64,000 nt of DNA from Paenibacillus urinalis (GTDB lineage Bacteria; Bacillota; Bacilli; Paenibacillales; Paenibacillaceae). This document shows, piece by piece, positions 43,831 through 53,364 of this stretch; position 1 is the first letter of the stretch, and each line of letters opens with the position of its first letter. The stretch lies in assembly GCF_028747985.1 (NCBI RefSeq), contig NZ_CP118108.1, positions 1,183,501 through 1,247,500 on the forward strand. The letters run 5' to 3'. The notes below the pieces were generated by a model that made no database searches, was not told the origin of the DNA, and saw nothing but the letters and a program-made list of their open reading frames with translations. The translations under genes and the position numbers were made by a program.

Positions 43831-44835
43831 ATGACAGAGCGACTTATTCGATTAATGCGCATTATTACCTTGGTACAAGCGAAGCCTGGTATCTTGGCCA
43901 GAGAGCTTGCTGAACGCTGTGAGACGACGGAGCGCACCATCTACAGAGATATGGATGCCCTAAGTGCAATGCACATTCCGGTTGTAAATATGGGACATGG
44001 CCGGGGCTATCAGTTTATTAGCAGATTTGCACTTTATCCGCTGAACTGGACAGAGGAAGAAGATGCAGCCTTTGCAAAAGTAGCGGAGAAGATGGATCAG
44101 ATTAAGCCGATCCTGCCCTCTGCTTTTGAAAGTGCTTATGAGAAGGTCATGGCTGCAAGCCTTAAGAAAAATAATGAACGAGTGGAATGGGCCGAGCAAT
44201 TTGCAGCGGTTATGAAGCTGGGAGCCGGTTATGACAATGAGCAGGATGAGAAGGTGCTCGTGTCCATCGTTCAAGCTTCTGTCTTTCAGAATACGATGGA
44301 AGTGACGTACTCGTCGCCAGCTAAAGGAACAGAGGGACATATCGATGGAGGATCTGGCGACCGGTTAAGAATAGATCCCTATTATCTGCTTCCGAAGGAG
44401 CATCATTTTTATGTAATCGGTCATTGCCATCAAACAAATCGTGTTGAAGCACTGCGGATGAGCTGTATCAGAGAGGTAGATATCATGACACAGACATTCC
44501 GGCGCGAAACAGCGGAGCTGCAATCGTTTTTCAAAGAAACATGGTCTGTACATAAAGGTAACGAGCACACTACATACAGGGTTCGATTTAAGCCGCATGC
44601 CGCAGATCGGGTCAGAAGAAGTGAGATGCTGGTACAACCCGTGTTAATAGAGGAGCCAGGAGGAAGCCTGCTTCTTGAGATAACCTTGAATGATCACAAG
44701 GAGTTCATGGACTGGCTGGTCCAATATGGATCAGATGCGGAAATTCTCGAGCCCCCGCAGTATCGGAATGAATTGCGAGAGAGGCTCAAGACTTGGCTGG
44801 CGCTGTATGAGAATGAGGGTAGTATAGAGGCTTGA
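43831..44835 (+). CDS. HTH-WYL transcriptional regulator
   Basis: 334 residues. DeoR-type winged helix at the N-terminus (RLIRLMRIITLVQAKPGILARELAERCETTERTIYRDMDAL), then a WYL domain from about 140 (LVSIVQASVFQNTMEVTYSS, RIDPYYLLPKEHHFYVIGHCHQTNRVEALRMSCI) and a C-terminal WCX-like domain. The WYL motif itself reads as FYVIGHC. WYL regulators often respond to nucleic-acid or damage signals; here it lies 230 bases behind the SOS-box gene. AGGAGG precedes the ATG. A role in stress or DNA-damage control is a guess from context. Confidence 0.85.
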   Translation: MTERLIRLMRIITLVQAKPGILARELAERCETTERTIYRDMDALSAMHIPVVNMGHGRGYQFISRFALYPLNWTEEEDAAFAKVAEKMDQIKPILPSAFESAYEKVMAASLKKNNERVEWAEQFAAVMKLGAGYDNEQDEKVLVSIVQASVFQNTMEVTYSSPAKGTEGHIDGGSGDRLRIDPYYLLPKEHHFYVIGHCHQTNRVEALRMSCIREVDIMTQTFRRETAELQSFFKETWSVHKGNEHTTYRVRFKPHAADRVRRSEMLVQPVLIEEPGGSLLLEITLNDHKEFMDWLVQYGSDAEILEPPQYRNELRERLKTWLALYENEGSIEA

Positions 44836-44846
44836 TATAATAAATA

Positions 44847-45521
44847 TCACGAATCGGATGATCCCAGCAATTTTGCCAGATCTCCAAATGGATTGTGCTT
44901 GTCTTCATCTCCGCTGGAATATACGAGCTTGGATTTGGTTCCTTCCTCTTCGGCAGCATTATTCTGCTCCAGCTTGAGCTGGTTGAAATGATGGATGAAT
45001 ACTTTGGCTGTATTCAGAGCGTCATCCAGTGCCCGGTGCTGCGTTCCGTCGAACTCGATGCCGCATAGCATTTGGGCCTGACTAAGACCAAGCTGACGTG
45101 GACCGCCTTCTTTGCGCAGGATGCGGGAGATTTGCTTCTGTACATCATTATGATTCATAATCCAGTTGACCTTCATTTGGTGCGTGCGGCAGTGGGAGAC
45201 GAATTTGCTCTTATCATCCGGACCCCATGAACATAGAAAGTAGGATTCAGGAAGCCAGTTAATGAGCTCCTTCACTGCTTCAGGGAACAGCGGAGCTGCG
45301 TCGATATCCTTTTGTGTAATGCCTGTAAACTGGATGGTGTCCGCAGAGAGCACCGATTTATTAGAAGGTCTTACATACGTATGAAATGTATCCATTACAG
45401 CCAGTGTGCCGTCTTCACCTACGGGAGCTACCCTGACTGCACCGATATCAATAATTTCGGATGTGTAGCGTGTGCTTCGACTAACGGTAAATTCCAAGTC
45501 ATAAATAATATAATTTAACAT
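44847..45521 (-). CDS. DEDDh 3'-5' exonuclease (KapD-like)
   Basis: 224 residues from the ATG at 45521 (AAGGAG nine bases upstream). Exonuclease motifs: ExoI with YDLEFT (Asp and Glu ligands), ExoII in ITQKDIDAAPLF and SWGPDDKSKF, ExoIII with HRALDDALNTAKVF (His and Asp). This is the KapD/ERI-1-like branch. It probably trims RNA or DNA 3' ends. C-terminal ~35 residues are Glu/Lys-rich and low in complexity. It is convergent with the WYL gene. Confidence 0.88.
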   Translation of the reverse strand: MLNYIIYDLEFTVSRSTRYTSEIIDIGAVRVAPVGEDGTLAVMDTFHTYVRPSNKSVLSADTIQFTGITQKDIDAAPLFPEAVKELINWLPESYFLCSWGPDDKSKFVSHCRTHQMKVNWIMNHNDVQKQISRILRKEGGPRQLGLSQAQMLCGIEFDGTQHRALDDALNTAKVFIHHFNQLKLEQNNAAEEEGTKSKLVYSSGDEDKHNPFGDLAKLLGSSDS

Positions 45522-45653
45522 GATCAATAACTCCTTTCTGCTTGAGATGAGGCCTGTATACTATATTACCTGGTAGCTGCAAGACTGTCAGCGTATTTTC
45601 TTTCCACTTTGTGTTTAGAATGATAGAACTACAGCACGTTATATGGAAAAGGA

Positions 45654-45682
45654 TTGACAATAATCAGTAAATCTATTATTCT
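45654..45682 (+). promoter_or_regulatory. Promoter of the proS T-box transcript
   Basis: TTGACA (45654-45659), 17 bases, TATTCT (45677-45682). Start predicted near 45689, with a ~320-base leader to the proS ATG. Confidence 0.75.
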
Positions 45683-45688
45683 GCTCTG

Positions 45689-45978
45689 TAAAATGTGAAC
45701 AGCAATGAACAAGGACATGGTATATGCTAATAGCCTCCTGTCAGAGAAGAGATCCGTTAGTGCTGAGAGATCTCCAGGTAAGCTTCTTATACTCCTACCT
45801 TGGAGCTGCATATGGGTACGATATTTTGTTTGTATTCATCTGCCGGAAGCTCGGCACGTTAAGCCAGCGCAGAGGATCTCGCTTTGAAGAAAGGGCATGC
45901 CCGGACGATTTCGAGCAAGATTAAAATTAGGGTGGTACCACGACACTTTCGTCCCTGACGAGAGTGTCTTTTTTTGCG
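45689..45978 (+). promoter_or_regulatory. T-box riboswitch upstream of prolyl-tRNA synthetase
   Basis: The T-box sequence AGGGTGGTACCACG (45929-45942) is followed at once by a terminator (45942-45975). Uncharged tRNA-Pro is the expected ligand, from the gene that follows. A CCT triplet at 45794-45796 in the 3' side of the presumed stem I is a candidate specifier; I could not confirm it by folding. Confidence 0.92.
45942..45975 (+). terminator. T-box terminator
   Basis: GACACTTTCGTC (45942-45953) pairs with GACGAGAGTGTC (45957-45968) with one mismatch, then T7. Competes with the antiterminator. Confidence 0.9.
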
Positions 45979-46009
45979 TTGTAATACACACACAAGGAGG
46001 AACATCGGT

Positions 46010-47758
46010 ATGAAACAAAGTCAGCTGCTCGCCCCAACCTTAAGAGAAGCGCCTGCAGAAGCGGAGATCAGCAGTCACAAACTGCTGCTTCGCTCAGGAA
46101 TGATTCGTCAGACGGCTTCTGGAGTGTACAGCTTCTTACCGCTGGGGAGAAGAGTGCTTCTTAAGATTGAGCGAATTATTCGTGAAGAAATGGACCGTAT
46201 TGGTGCACAAGAGACCTTGCTGCCTTCGTTGCAGCCACTCGAGCTGTGGGACGAATCCGGAAGATCAGACGATTATGGACCAGAGCTGATGAGATTGCAA
46301 GATCGGCATGAACGCCCTTTTGCACTGGGGCCTACTCACGAAGAAGTCATTACATCGCTTGTACGTGATAATGTGCAGAGCTACCGCCAGCTGCCCGTTA
46401 CACTGTATCAAATCAGTACCAAATATCGGGATGAGCGAAGACCACGATTTGGTGTGCTCCGTGGCCGTGAATTTACGATGAAGGATGCATACTCGTTCTC
46501 ATCGACATATGAGGATTTGGATACGACATATACAGCAATGGGTGAGGCTTACTCCCGCATATTCACACGTCTGGGTCTGAGATTCAAGCAGGTTGAAGCC
46601 GATGCCGGGACGATTGGAGGCAGTGGTGAGACTCATGAGTATATGGCGCTAGCGGACATAGGTGAAGATACCATTGTTTTCTGTTCCCACTGCGACTATG
46701 CTGCTAATTTGGAGAAGGCTGGGTATGGAATGGCTCCGAGTCGTGATATCAGCATGGCTCTGGATACAGCGCAAGAGCAGCACAGAACTACAGCTAAGGT
46801 GAAGGTACACACACCGGGAATGAAGACCATTCGCGAAATAACACAATTTTTGAAAATAGAAGCTCAAGATGTAGTCAAGACCTTACTATATGTGGCAGAT
46901 GGCAGGCCTATAGCTGTGCTTATTCGCGGCGATCATGAGGTCAATGAGATTAAACTGCAGAAGGTGCTGGGAGCACAGACCCTTGAACTCATGCCGGAAG
47001 AAATGAGCAGAGAACTTAATCTGCCTGTTGGATATCTTGGCCCCTATGATCTATCGATGACCGTCATTGCAGACCATGCGGTTACGAAGATGACGACGAG
47101 TGTCACAGGGGCTGGAGAGCAGGACTATCACTACGTTCGGTCTATTCCTGGACTGGATTTCACTTGGGATGAAGTTCATGATGTGCGAAATGCAGCCGAC
47201 GGTGATACTTGTCCCTCATGCGGAGCAGCGCTGTCCTTCGAGCGAGGGATCGAAGTAGGTCATATATTCAAATTAGGTACAAAATACAGTGATGCAATGG
47301 GTGCCTCTGTCCTGGATCAGCAAGGGCAGCCGCAGGTGATGATCATGGGATGCTACGGAATTGGCGTGTCGCGTTTAGTGGGAGCAGTGGCAGAGCAATA
47401 TGCCGAGGATGGTATGATGCACTGGCCTTGCGCGATCGCTCCGTATCATGTGCATATTATTCCTGTATCAAGCAAGGATGCGGTTCAAATGAAGCTTGCT
47501 GAGGAGATGGAGACAGCCTTGTCTAAGCTGGGGCTCGAAATCCTGGTCGATGATCGCAATGAACGGCCGGGAGTCAAATTCAAGGATGCTGATTTGTTCG
47601 GGATACCGCTAAGAATTATTGTAGGAAGAGAAGCTGCTGACGGGCGGGTGGAATGCAAGCTCTATACCGAAACGAAGCCTGAAGGAATTCTGGCGTCCAG
47701 CTGTTCTCTAGCAGAAATTATGGATCTGGTGAAGCAGCATGTTATACCCTATTTGTGA
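46010..47758 (+). CDS. proS: Prolyl-tRNA synthetase
   Basis: 582 residues from the ATG at 46010 (AAGGAGG upstream). Bacterial ProRS with class II motifs: motif 1 (LLKIERIIREEMDRIGAQETLLPSLQP), motif 2 (RDERRPRFGVLRGREFTMKDAYSF), the editing (INS) insertion from about 220 to 400 (FLKIEAQDVVKTLLYVADGRPIAVLIRGDHEVNE), motif 3 (MGCYGIGVSRLVGA) and the anticodon-binding domain (HIIPVSSKD, LEILVDDRNERPGVKFKDADLFG). Charges tRNA-Pro. Slightly longer N-terminal reading is not needed. Preceded by a T-box leader and ended by a terminator. Confidence 0.97.
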   Translation: MKQSQLLAPTLREAPAEAEISSHKLLLRSGMIRQTASGVYSFLPLGRRVLLKIERIIREEMDRIGAQETLLPSLQPLELWDESGRSDDYGPELMRLQDRHERPFALGPTHEEVITSLVRDNVQSYRQLPVTLYQISTKYRDERRPRFGVLRGREFTMKDAYSFSSTYEDLDTTYTAMGEAYSRIFTRLGLRFKQVEADAGTIGGSGETHEYMALADIGEDTIVFCSHCDYAANLEKAGYGMAPSRDISMALDTAQEQHRTTAKVKVHTPGMKTIREITQFLKIEAQDVVKTLLYVADGRPIAVLIRGDHEVNEIKLQKVLGAQTLELMPEEMSRELNLPVGYLGPYDLSMTVIADHAVTKMTTSVTGAGEQDYHYVRSIPGLDFTWDEVHDVRNAADGDTCPSCGAALSFERGIEVGHIFKLGTKYSDAMGASVLDQQGQPQVMIMGCYGIGVSRLVGAVAEQYAEDGMMHWPCAIAPYHVHIIPVSSKDAVQMKLAEEMETALSKLGLEILVDDRNERPGVKFKDADLFGIPLRIIVGREAADGRVECKLYTETKPEGILASSCSLAEIMDLVKQHVIPYL

Positions 47759-47886
47759 GAGTCAGATTAGATAATATAATATATTCGATTCTGCAAGATT
47801 TGACCCTGCCATATATCCTAACCTTGCTTGGTATAGAGGCAATCTATCATTTTTTGCTCGCAGAACTTAAATGACTAGAAACAGAG

Positions 47887-47920
47887 AAAAGTCCTGAACT
47901 TAGAGTTCAGGACTTTTCTT
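47887..47920 (+). terminator. Terminator of proS
   Basis: AAAAGTCCTGAAC (47887-47899) and GTTCAGGACTTTT (47905-47917) with loop TTAGA. The remaining ~290 bases to 48208 are AT-rich with no gene signal. Confidence 0.85.
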
Positions 47921-48208
47921 GAATCGCATCAAACTTAGGTGAAAATCTAATGTCGTCATATGATATTCTTCGTCTAACTTATCTCGTGGGTTTGCTATAA
48001 TGATGAATTAATGGGTTGGTGTGACTTAGTACCTATACAATACGTAAAATATTACATATGTCACACTCTATTCACTCCTAAATAATTACTATATAACTAT
48101 AATATCGGATCTTTGTTAAGGATATTAATAGTTTTTTGAAAATTTTTAGAATTTTTTTAGGAGTTAAGGTCATTTAAGGATGACTTTTGATCTATAGATC
48201 GCGCGTTT

Positions 48209-50029
48209 TTATGAAGCAGAAGGTAATTTTAATGTCTGACCCGGATAAATCCAGTGAGCGTTTTTAATCTTGTTGAGCTTTTGAATCGTTTGCCAGGTTG
48301 TGCCATGTTTCTTCGAAATGGAGTAGAGCGTATCACCGGATTTAACGACATATACCTTCGGTTCCTGGACAGATGGTGTTGTTGGTTTCGTTGGTTTAGT
48401 CGTTGTATCTGGTTGTTCCTCTTCAACCGGTGCTTCTGGAGCCGGTGTCTCTTCTACAGGAGTGGTTACTGTTGGAGCTGCCGCTTCTGCGATCCGTCCG
48501 TCTGTCGTTACAGCCGCGCTTCCCAGCTTCTGCAGATGTGTAATCAATGCTTCGTCCAGGGAGCCGTACATACCAGCTTGAGCATACTTGGTGAACATTT
48601 CATATTCGTCACCGCCGATGGCAGTGAAATCATTCGTTGCGAGTGTGTAAGTTGCTTCAGGATCGATTGGCTCGCTGCCTACCATTACGGAATGCACGCG
48701 GCTTCCTGGCTCCTTGGCTGGATCGATCTTAAAGCTGAAGCCGGAGATTTGCGGGAATCCGCCGCTCGTTTCAGGGTAGCTTTTTACCCCATTTTCCAGT
48801 GCGGCAATGACGTCTTCGCCTTTAACATTCAAAGTAACGATCTGATTGCCAAATGGCAGAACAGTAATAACCTCGCCTTTAGTTACCTCACCCTTCTCAA
48901 TCGAAGCACGAATTCCGCCGCCATTGGTAAGGGCAATATCAGCGCCAGATACTTCACGAAGCGCATCCGCGATCAGATCACCCAGATTCGTCTCGCCTGC
49001 ACGAACCTTCTCGCGTGTGCCTTCCAGATCCGTGGAGATGGTAGCTACGACTTCATCCAGAATTGGGGCTTGCTCTTCCGTCACAGAAGCAACAAGTGCG
49101 GCTACTTTCTCGTTAGGGGCGATGCCAGCAGCTTCAGTCTCATCAATCAAGGTTGCTTTCTTGGAGACGACTTTGCCTTCATCTACCCATAGATCAACCA
49201 CACCGACATAATTCGTATATTCGCCGGCGCTTGCAACGAGTGTGCCATTGTCTGCAACGAGGCCGTCCTCAAGCACGGTGTGGCTGTGTCCGTCGATATA
49301 GATATCAATGCCGTCCACTTCATCCAAAATGTCAAAGGAGTTGTCCATATCTGAATCATCTTGACCGATATGAGCAAGCATAACGACAACATCCACTTCA
49401 TCGCGAATTTCATCTACATATTTTTGAGCTTCATCTGAAGGATCGGTAAAATCGATCTCCTCCACGTTCTTAGGATTCGTCTTATAGGCTGTCTCTTGTG
49501 TCGTCAATCCAATGATACCGATCTTGACTCCATCGACTTCTTTAATAATGTAAGGCTCGTACAGGCTTGTCCCATCGGTTTTGAGTCTTACGTTAGCACT
49601 GATCGTTGGGAAATTAAGCTTGTCAGTCAGTGTAACTAGATGCTCCCAGCCATAATTGAATTCATGATTGCCAGGAACGAAGGCGTCATACCCCATCTCG
49701 TTCATGACTTTTATAATGCTCTCTCCATTTACCAGCGTAGCAAAGGTCGTTCCATGTACAGCGTCCCCTGCATCAAGAAACAGGGTGTTCGGGTTCTCAG
49801 CACGGTATTTGTCAAAGATCCCTGCTACCTTAGCGTAGCCCATATTTGGTGAAGACTCGACTGCACGGGCGTGTGAATCATTCGTATGTAATAGTGTAAT
49901 GTGTGTCCCGCTGTTGTCCGGAGTAGTAACAGAACCTGTTGTTTCTGAAGCGGCGCTGGCAAGTCCTAAAGAACTAAATAATAGTGCAGTAGCCGCAGCT
50001 GAAGAAATTGCTGTTTTCCATTTAAACAT
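48209..50029 (-). CDS. Secreted 5'-nucleotidase/cyclic phosphodiesterase with LysM domain
   Basis: 606 residues. Signal peptide to about residue 27 (ASA-A). Metallophosphatase domain with LHTNDSHAR (metal ligands), FLDAGDAVHG, VPGNHEFNYGW, HIGQDD and IDGHSHTVLE. The 5_nucleotid_C domain (about 320-500) carries NGGGIRASIEKGEVT and ATNDFTAIGGDEYEMF. A Pro/Glu/Thr-rich linker ends in a LysM module (VYVVKSGDTLYSISKKHGTTWQTIQKLNKIKNAHWIYPGQTLKLP). It probably hydrolyses extracellular nucleotides at the wall. Monocistronic on the minus strand. Confidence 0.93.
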   Translation of the reverse strand: MFKWKTAISSAAATALLFSSLGLASAASETTGSVTTPDNSGTHITLLHTNDSHARAVESSPNMGYAKVAGIFDKYRAENPNTLFLDAGDAVHGTTFATLVNGESIIKVMNEMGYDAFVPGNHEFNYGWEHLVTLTDKLNFPTISANVRLKTDGTSLYEPYIIKEVDGVKIGIIGLTTQETAYKTNPKNVEEIDFTDPSDEAQKYVDEIRDEVDVVVMLAHIGQDDSDMDNSFDILDEVDGIDIYIDGHSHTVLEDGLVADNGTLVASAGEYTNYVGVVDLWVDEGKVVSKKATLIDETEAAGIAPNEKVAALVASVTEEQAPILDEVVATISTDLEGTREKVRAGETNLGDLIADALREVSGADIALTNGGGIRASIEKGEVTKGEVITVLPFGNQIVTLNVKGEDVIAALENGVKSYPETSGGFPQISGFSFKIDPAKEPGSRVHSVMVGSEPIDPEATYTLATNDFTAIGGDEYEMFTKYAQAGMYGSLDEALITHLQKLGSAAVTTDGRIAEAAAPTVTTPVEETPAPEAPVEEEQPDTTTKPTKPTTPSVQEPKVYVVKSGDTLYSISKKHGTTWQTIQKLNKIKNAHWIYPGQTLKLPSAS

Positions 50030-50270
50030 AGATGGCCAACCCTCCCAAATTTTAACTTAAGCACATTCTATCAGAGAAATTAAATATAATCTTCATCATT
50101 TATGTAAAATATCTGCCGCCAACGTGACGTGAGGCTCTTTTTTTCACAAATTGTTACAAAATAGCTCGAAGTATACCATATTATCCCTTTGCGGTAAGTT
50201 TCTATTCCAGATCCTGATCTGTTCCTGTGCGATGTACGCGCATCTGAATAACGAAGCAGGTAGGGTCATG

Positions 50271-50296
50271 ATGACTCCGTCTCGAGACGGAGTCAT
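50271..50296 (+). other. Perfect 26-base palindrome
   Basis: Each 13-base arm reads ATGACTCCGTCTC and its exact complement, with no spacer, followed by TTTTC. As RNA it would form a ten-pair stem with a four-base loop, so possibly a terminator. The gap 50030-50389 otherwise shows only the 5'-nucleotidase promoter region. Confidence 0.5.
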
Positions 50297-50389
50297 TTTC
50301 ATGCTTGCAGTTCAGACCCTAAGCCGACGTTGAACAGCTGGATTACCGGTACAATGAGTTCAAATAGAGGAACAGGGAGAGGGTTACGG

Positions 50390-50563
50390 ATGAGAGAAGA
50401 AATGATGGTAAACATGGTACGTATGGAAGAACTGAAGCTACATTATCTAGGACATGAGCGGCAGCCTTCATTCTATAATAATGGGTCAGAGAAGTCGGTT
50501 GTAAATAAGACATTAAAGACACGATTGTTAATTGCGATCTCAAGCCTGTTCGGAAGAAGGTAA
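50390..50563 (+). CDS. Small protein of unknown function (57 aa)
   Basis: An ATG at 50390 follows AGGGAGAGG with good spacing. The product starts MREEMMVNMVRMEELKLHYLG and ends in a basic, partly hydrophobic tail (TLKTRLLIAISSLFGRR) that could lie on the membrane. No family recognised. A weak terminator follows at 50602-50634. The call rests on the ribosome site and isolated position, so it is uncertain. Confidence 0.45.
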   Translation: MREEMMVNMVRMEELKLHYLGHERQPSFYNNGSEKSVVNKTLKTRLLIAISSLFGRR

Positions 50564-50601
50564 GGAGCAGGGGTTGCAGAGTACAGACGATTGTAGCTGA
50601 G

Positions 50602-50636
50602 ATAAGTCGCCTCTCCTGTCGAGAAGCGGCTTATTT
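50602..50636 (+). terminator. Likely terminator after the 57-residue gene
   Basis: ATAAGTCGC (50602-50610) and GCGGCTTAT (50626-50634), with CTC/GAG inside and a short T run after. The following 240 bases to the dGTPase gene are AT-rich, with a GAATTCT/AGAATTC inverted repeat at 50719-50760. Confidence 0.5.
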
Positions 50637-50873
50637 CTGTAAGTGCTTAATATAGTGGAAGAAGTGTAACTAGTGAAAATGATACGTATTGGGGTTATAC
50701 TGGATACAATTTCACAATTCGAATTCTGCACATTTAATAATGTACAATTGTAGAATTCTTAGCATTGATTACAGCAGCTAAAGGCATTATGAAATGATTT
50801 CGGGTAATAAATAAATGAAGAGATAGGATTCATTCTTATACAAGTGGAACGTTCAAATCATTGGAGGAGTTAT

Positions 50874-52286
50874 ATGGAGAAGCTGAGAGAACATAGACAA
50901 TATGCTGAACTTAATAAATCGGAAGGATCAAGGGCGACGTATGAACGCGACTATTCCCGTTTGATCCATTCCCCAACCTTTAGAAGACTGCAGGGCAAAT
51001 CCCAGGTGTTTGGAGCCGGAACAGGTGACTATTATCGGACACGGCTGACACATTCACTTGAGGTGGCCCAGATTGCGCGCGAAGCAGCCAAGAGTCTCTT
51101 AAGACGCTACCCCGATGTTGAAGAGCTTCGTGCCGATAATCCGGGACTTGTTATCGATCCGGAGGTCGTCGAATGCGCCTCGATCGCCCATGATTTTGGA
51201 CATCCTCCGTTCGGTCATAAAGGGGAGGAAGTGCTGGGGAGCATTCTGAACGACTTGATTGAGGATAAGACCTTGTCGATTGTAGATCCCAGCGGAACAG
51301 GGAAATCCTCGAATCATCAGTATCGGACCGTAGAAGAGACGATGCGCCGGAAATACGAGCACTTTGAAGGGAACGCCCATAATTTCAGGCTGATTATGTT
51401 TCTGGAGAAGCGTGAGAATATAGACGGCCTTAATCTATCGGATGCGGTGCTCCTGGGCATCAATAAATATCCTTATCCCGGCACGGAGAACAGGAAGGGC
51501 ATGTACCATCATGAATGGAGCTATATTAAGGAGATACGCAGCGAATGGGGCATACCGGCAGGCCAGAAGACCTTGGAAGCGCAGCTGATGGATCTATGTG
51601 ATGACATTGCGTATTCCGCGCATGATCTGGAGGACGGAATCAAGGCTGGAAAGATTGAGGTGCATGAGCACTTCCTGCACGATCCTTATGTCAAAAGACT
51701 GATCGTAGACAAGATTATGACCTTGGATGATCCGTTCTGGATGGGATGGATGCCTGAGAAGATTGAGCCCAAAGTAGATGAGGTACTGAACGAATTCCTG
51801 CGGATTTGGAATGAGAAGCTTCCGGGCTGTGATCATGACTATTCCCGTACTCGGCGGGAGGTCAAAGCGTATTGGGTCAGCTTATTCGTAGCGGCTCTGG
51901 GAATTATTGATACGGGCGACTGGAAGAAGGTTACCTTTATAAAGGAAGGAAAGGAAGACCTCGATATGCTTCGTACCGTTAGTGTGCTGAAGAGCTTCGC
52001 GTGGGTGACGATGATCAAGGACCTAAGAGTCCAGCGCCAGCAAAAAAGAAGCGAGTGGATCATCCGCAGACTCTGGCATGCCTTCAATGATCCGGTTACT
52101 TCGAAGGCCATTATTCCAACCGACTGGCTGCAGCGGTATGAGAAGGATCAGGCTCGTCTGAGCCCGATATGGACCTGGGAGCATATGATTATTGATTACA
52201 TTGCGGGGATGACGGATGCTTTTGCCGAGAAGATATATAACGAGCTCTATGGACTGAAGGTCGGCTCTATATATGACCTGGACTAA
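50874..52286 (+). CDS. dgt: Deoxyguanosinetriphosphate triphosphohydrolase-like HD protein
   Basis: 470 residues from the ATG at 50874 (GGAGGAG four bases before). HD-domain ligands: RLTHSLEVAQIAR (His), SIAHDFGHPPFGHKGE (His-Asp) and LCDDIAYSAHDLEDGI (Asp). The N-terminus RDYSRLIHSPTFRRLQGKSQVF is typical of dGTPases, which cut dGTP (or other dNTPs) to nucleoside and triphosphate. It overlaps no neighbour; a monooxygenase gene starts 20 bases after, suggesting co-transcription. Confidence 0.93.
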   Translation: MEKLREHRQYAELNKSEGSRATYERDYSRLIHSPTFRRLQGKSQVFGAGTGDYYRTRLTHSLEVAQIAREAAKSLLRRYPDVEELRADNPGLVIDPEVVECASIAHDFGHPPFGHKGEEVLGSILNDLIEDKTLSIVDPSGTGKSSNHQYRTVEETMRRKYEHFEGNAHNFRLIMFLEKRENIDGLNLSDAVLLGINKYPYPGTENRKGMYHHEWSYIKEIRSEWGIPAGQKTLEAQLMDLCDDIAYSAHDLEDGIKAGKIEVHEHFLHDPYVKRLIVDKIMTLDDPFWMGWMPEKIEPKVDEVLNEFLRIWNEKLPGCDHDYSRTRREVKAYWVSLFVAALGIIDTGDWKKVTFIKEGKEDLDMLRTVSVLKSFAWVTMIKDLRVQRQQKRSEWIIRRLWHAFNDPVTSKAIIPTDWLQRYEKDQARLSPIWTWEHMIIDYIAGMTDAFAEKIYNELYGLKVGSIYDLD

Positions 52287-52306
52287 GCAGATAAGGAGAT
52301 TACATC

Positions 52307-53251
52307 ATGATGGAAACGAAGCGAATAGAACTCGGCATACTGGATCTTGTGCCAAGCCTCATGGACAGCTCACCGGAAGAGGCGATTCGCCGATCGGTAG
52401 AGCTGGCAATGGAAGGAGATCGTCTCGGGTATGCAAGGTATTGGACCTCAGAGCATCACAATCTGCCAGGCGTTGAATCGGCAAGCCCGGAAGTGCTGCT
52501 ATCCCATATCGGGGCCCGGACTCATCAGATTAAGCTTGGTTCAGGAGCAGTACTCCTGCCCTATCATCATCCAATTCTAGTGGCAGAAAGATATAACCTG
52601 CTCTCTACCCTGTACCCTGGGCGAATCGAGCTTGGCATTGGCCGTGCTCCCGGCGGATCTGCCCATCTATCGATGGCTCTGGCGGGCAATTTTCTGCAGA
52701 AGGTGGCGGAATATCCGGATCGGGTCAAGGAGCTCCAGCAGCTCCTTCAAGGGGAGTATACCTATGAAGGGGAAGTAGTGGCTGCGAAGCCAGTCCCGGT
52801 CAGCGGCCCCGGTCTGTGGATGCTTGGCACGAATGTGAAGAGTGCAGACTATGCTGCAAGTTTAGGAACAGGTTATGTATTTGGCCAATTTATGAGTGAG
52901 CACGACGGGGCAGAGATGATTGAGAGATATACGGCAAATTTTGTTCCTTCCAAAAGTATGGTTAGACCTCAGGCCTTCATCGCAGTCAGTGTGATCTGTG
53001 CTCCAACGACGGAAGAAGCCCATTCCTGGAAGGAACAAGCTTCCGTCAAGCATCAGGAGAAGTCGTCTCCAGGTCTCCCTGCTGCTGAATATCCAGTCAT
53101 TGTCGGGAACCCGGAGAAGGTAAGGGAAGAACTCATCAGGCTGAGTGAGCGTACACAATCCAGCAGCCTGCTGATCGCAACCCGTGCCGCCCGCTACGAG
53201 CAGAGGCTGGTGACATATCAATTGCTGGCGGAAGCAATGCAGCTTTCTTGA
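52307..53251 (+). CDS. Luciferase-like (LLM class) flavin monooxygenase
   Basis: 314 residues, one TIM-barrel flavin monooxygenase. Family features: RRSVELAMEGDRLGYARYWTSEHHNLPG, KLGSGAVLLPYHHPILVAERYNLLSTLYPGRIELGIGRAPGG, and the C-terminal VGNPEKVREELIRL. This is the alkanal monooxygenase alpha-like YceB/YhbW branch with FMN-binding SEHHN. Substrate unknown. AAGGAG precedes the ATG. Likely the second gene of a dGTPase operon by spacing alone. Confidence 0.92.
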   Translation: MMETKRIELGILDLVPSLMDSSPEEAIRRSVELAMEGDRLGYARYWTSEHHNLPGVESASPEVLLSHIGARTHQIKLGSGAVLLPYHHPILVAERYNLLSTLYPGRIELGIGRAPGGSAHLSMALAGNFLQKVAEYPDRVKELQQLLQGEYTYEGEVVAAKPVPVSGPGLWMLGTNVKSADYAASLGTGYVFGQFMSEHDGAEMIERYTANFVPSKSMVRPQAFIAVSVICAPTTEEAHSWKEQASVKHQEKSSPGLPAAEYPVIVGNPEKVREELIRLSERTQSSSLLIATRAARYEQRLVTYQLLAEAMQLS

Positions 53252-53364
53252 TTAGGCAGACTATCATTCTCTATTGAAATAGCCATTGAATTGTACTTTT
53301 GCTATATAGCAAAAGAGAAGCAATTACATAGAATGGATAGTAAAAAGGAAGGAGTGATAGAATT

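Noticed and set aside
48254-49192. 312-codon plus-strand frame
   Set aside because: Lies entirely antisense to the well-supported 5'-nucleotidase gene. Cys/Trp-rich and unlike any protein, with no ribosome site.
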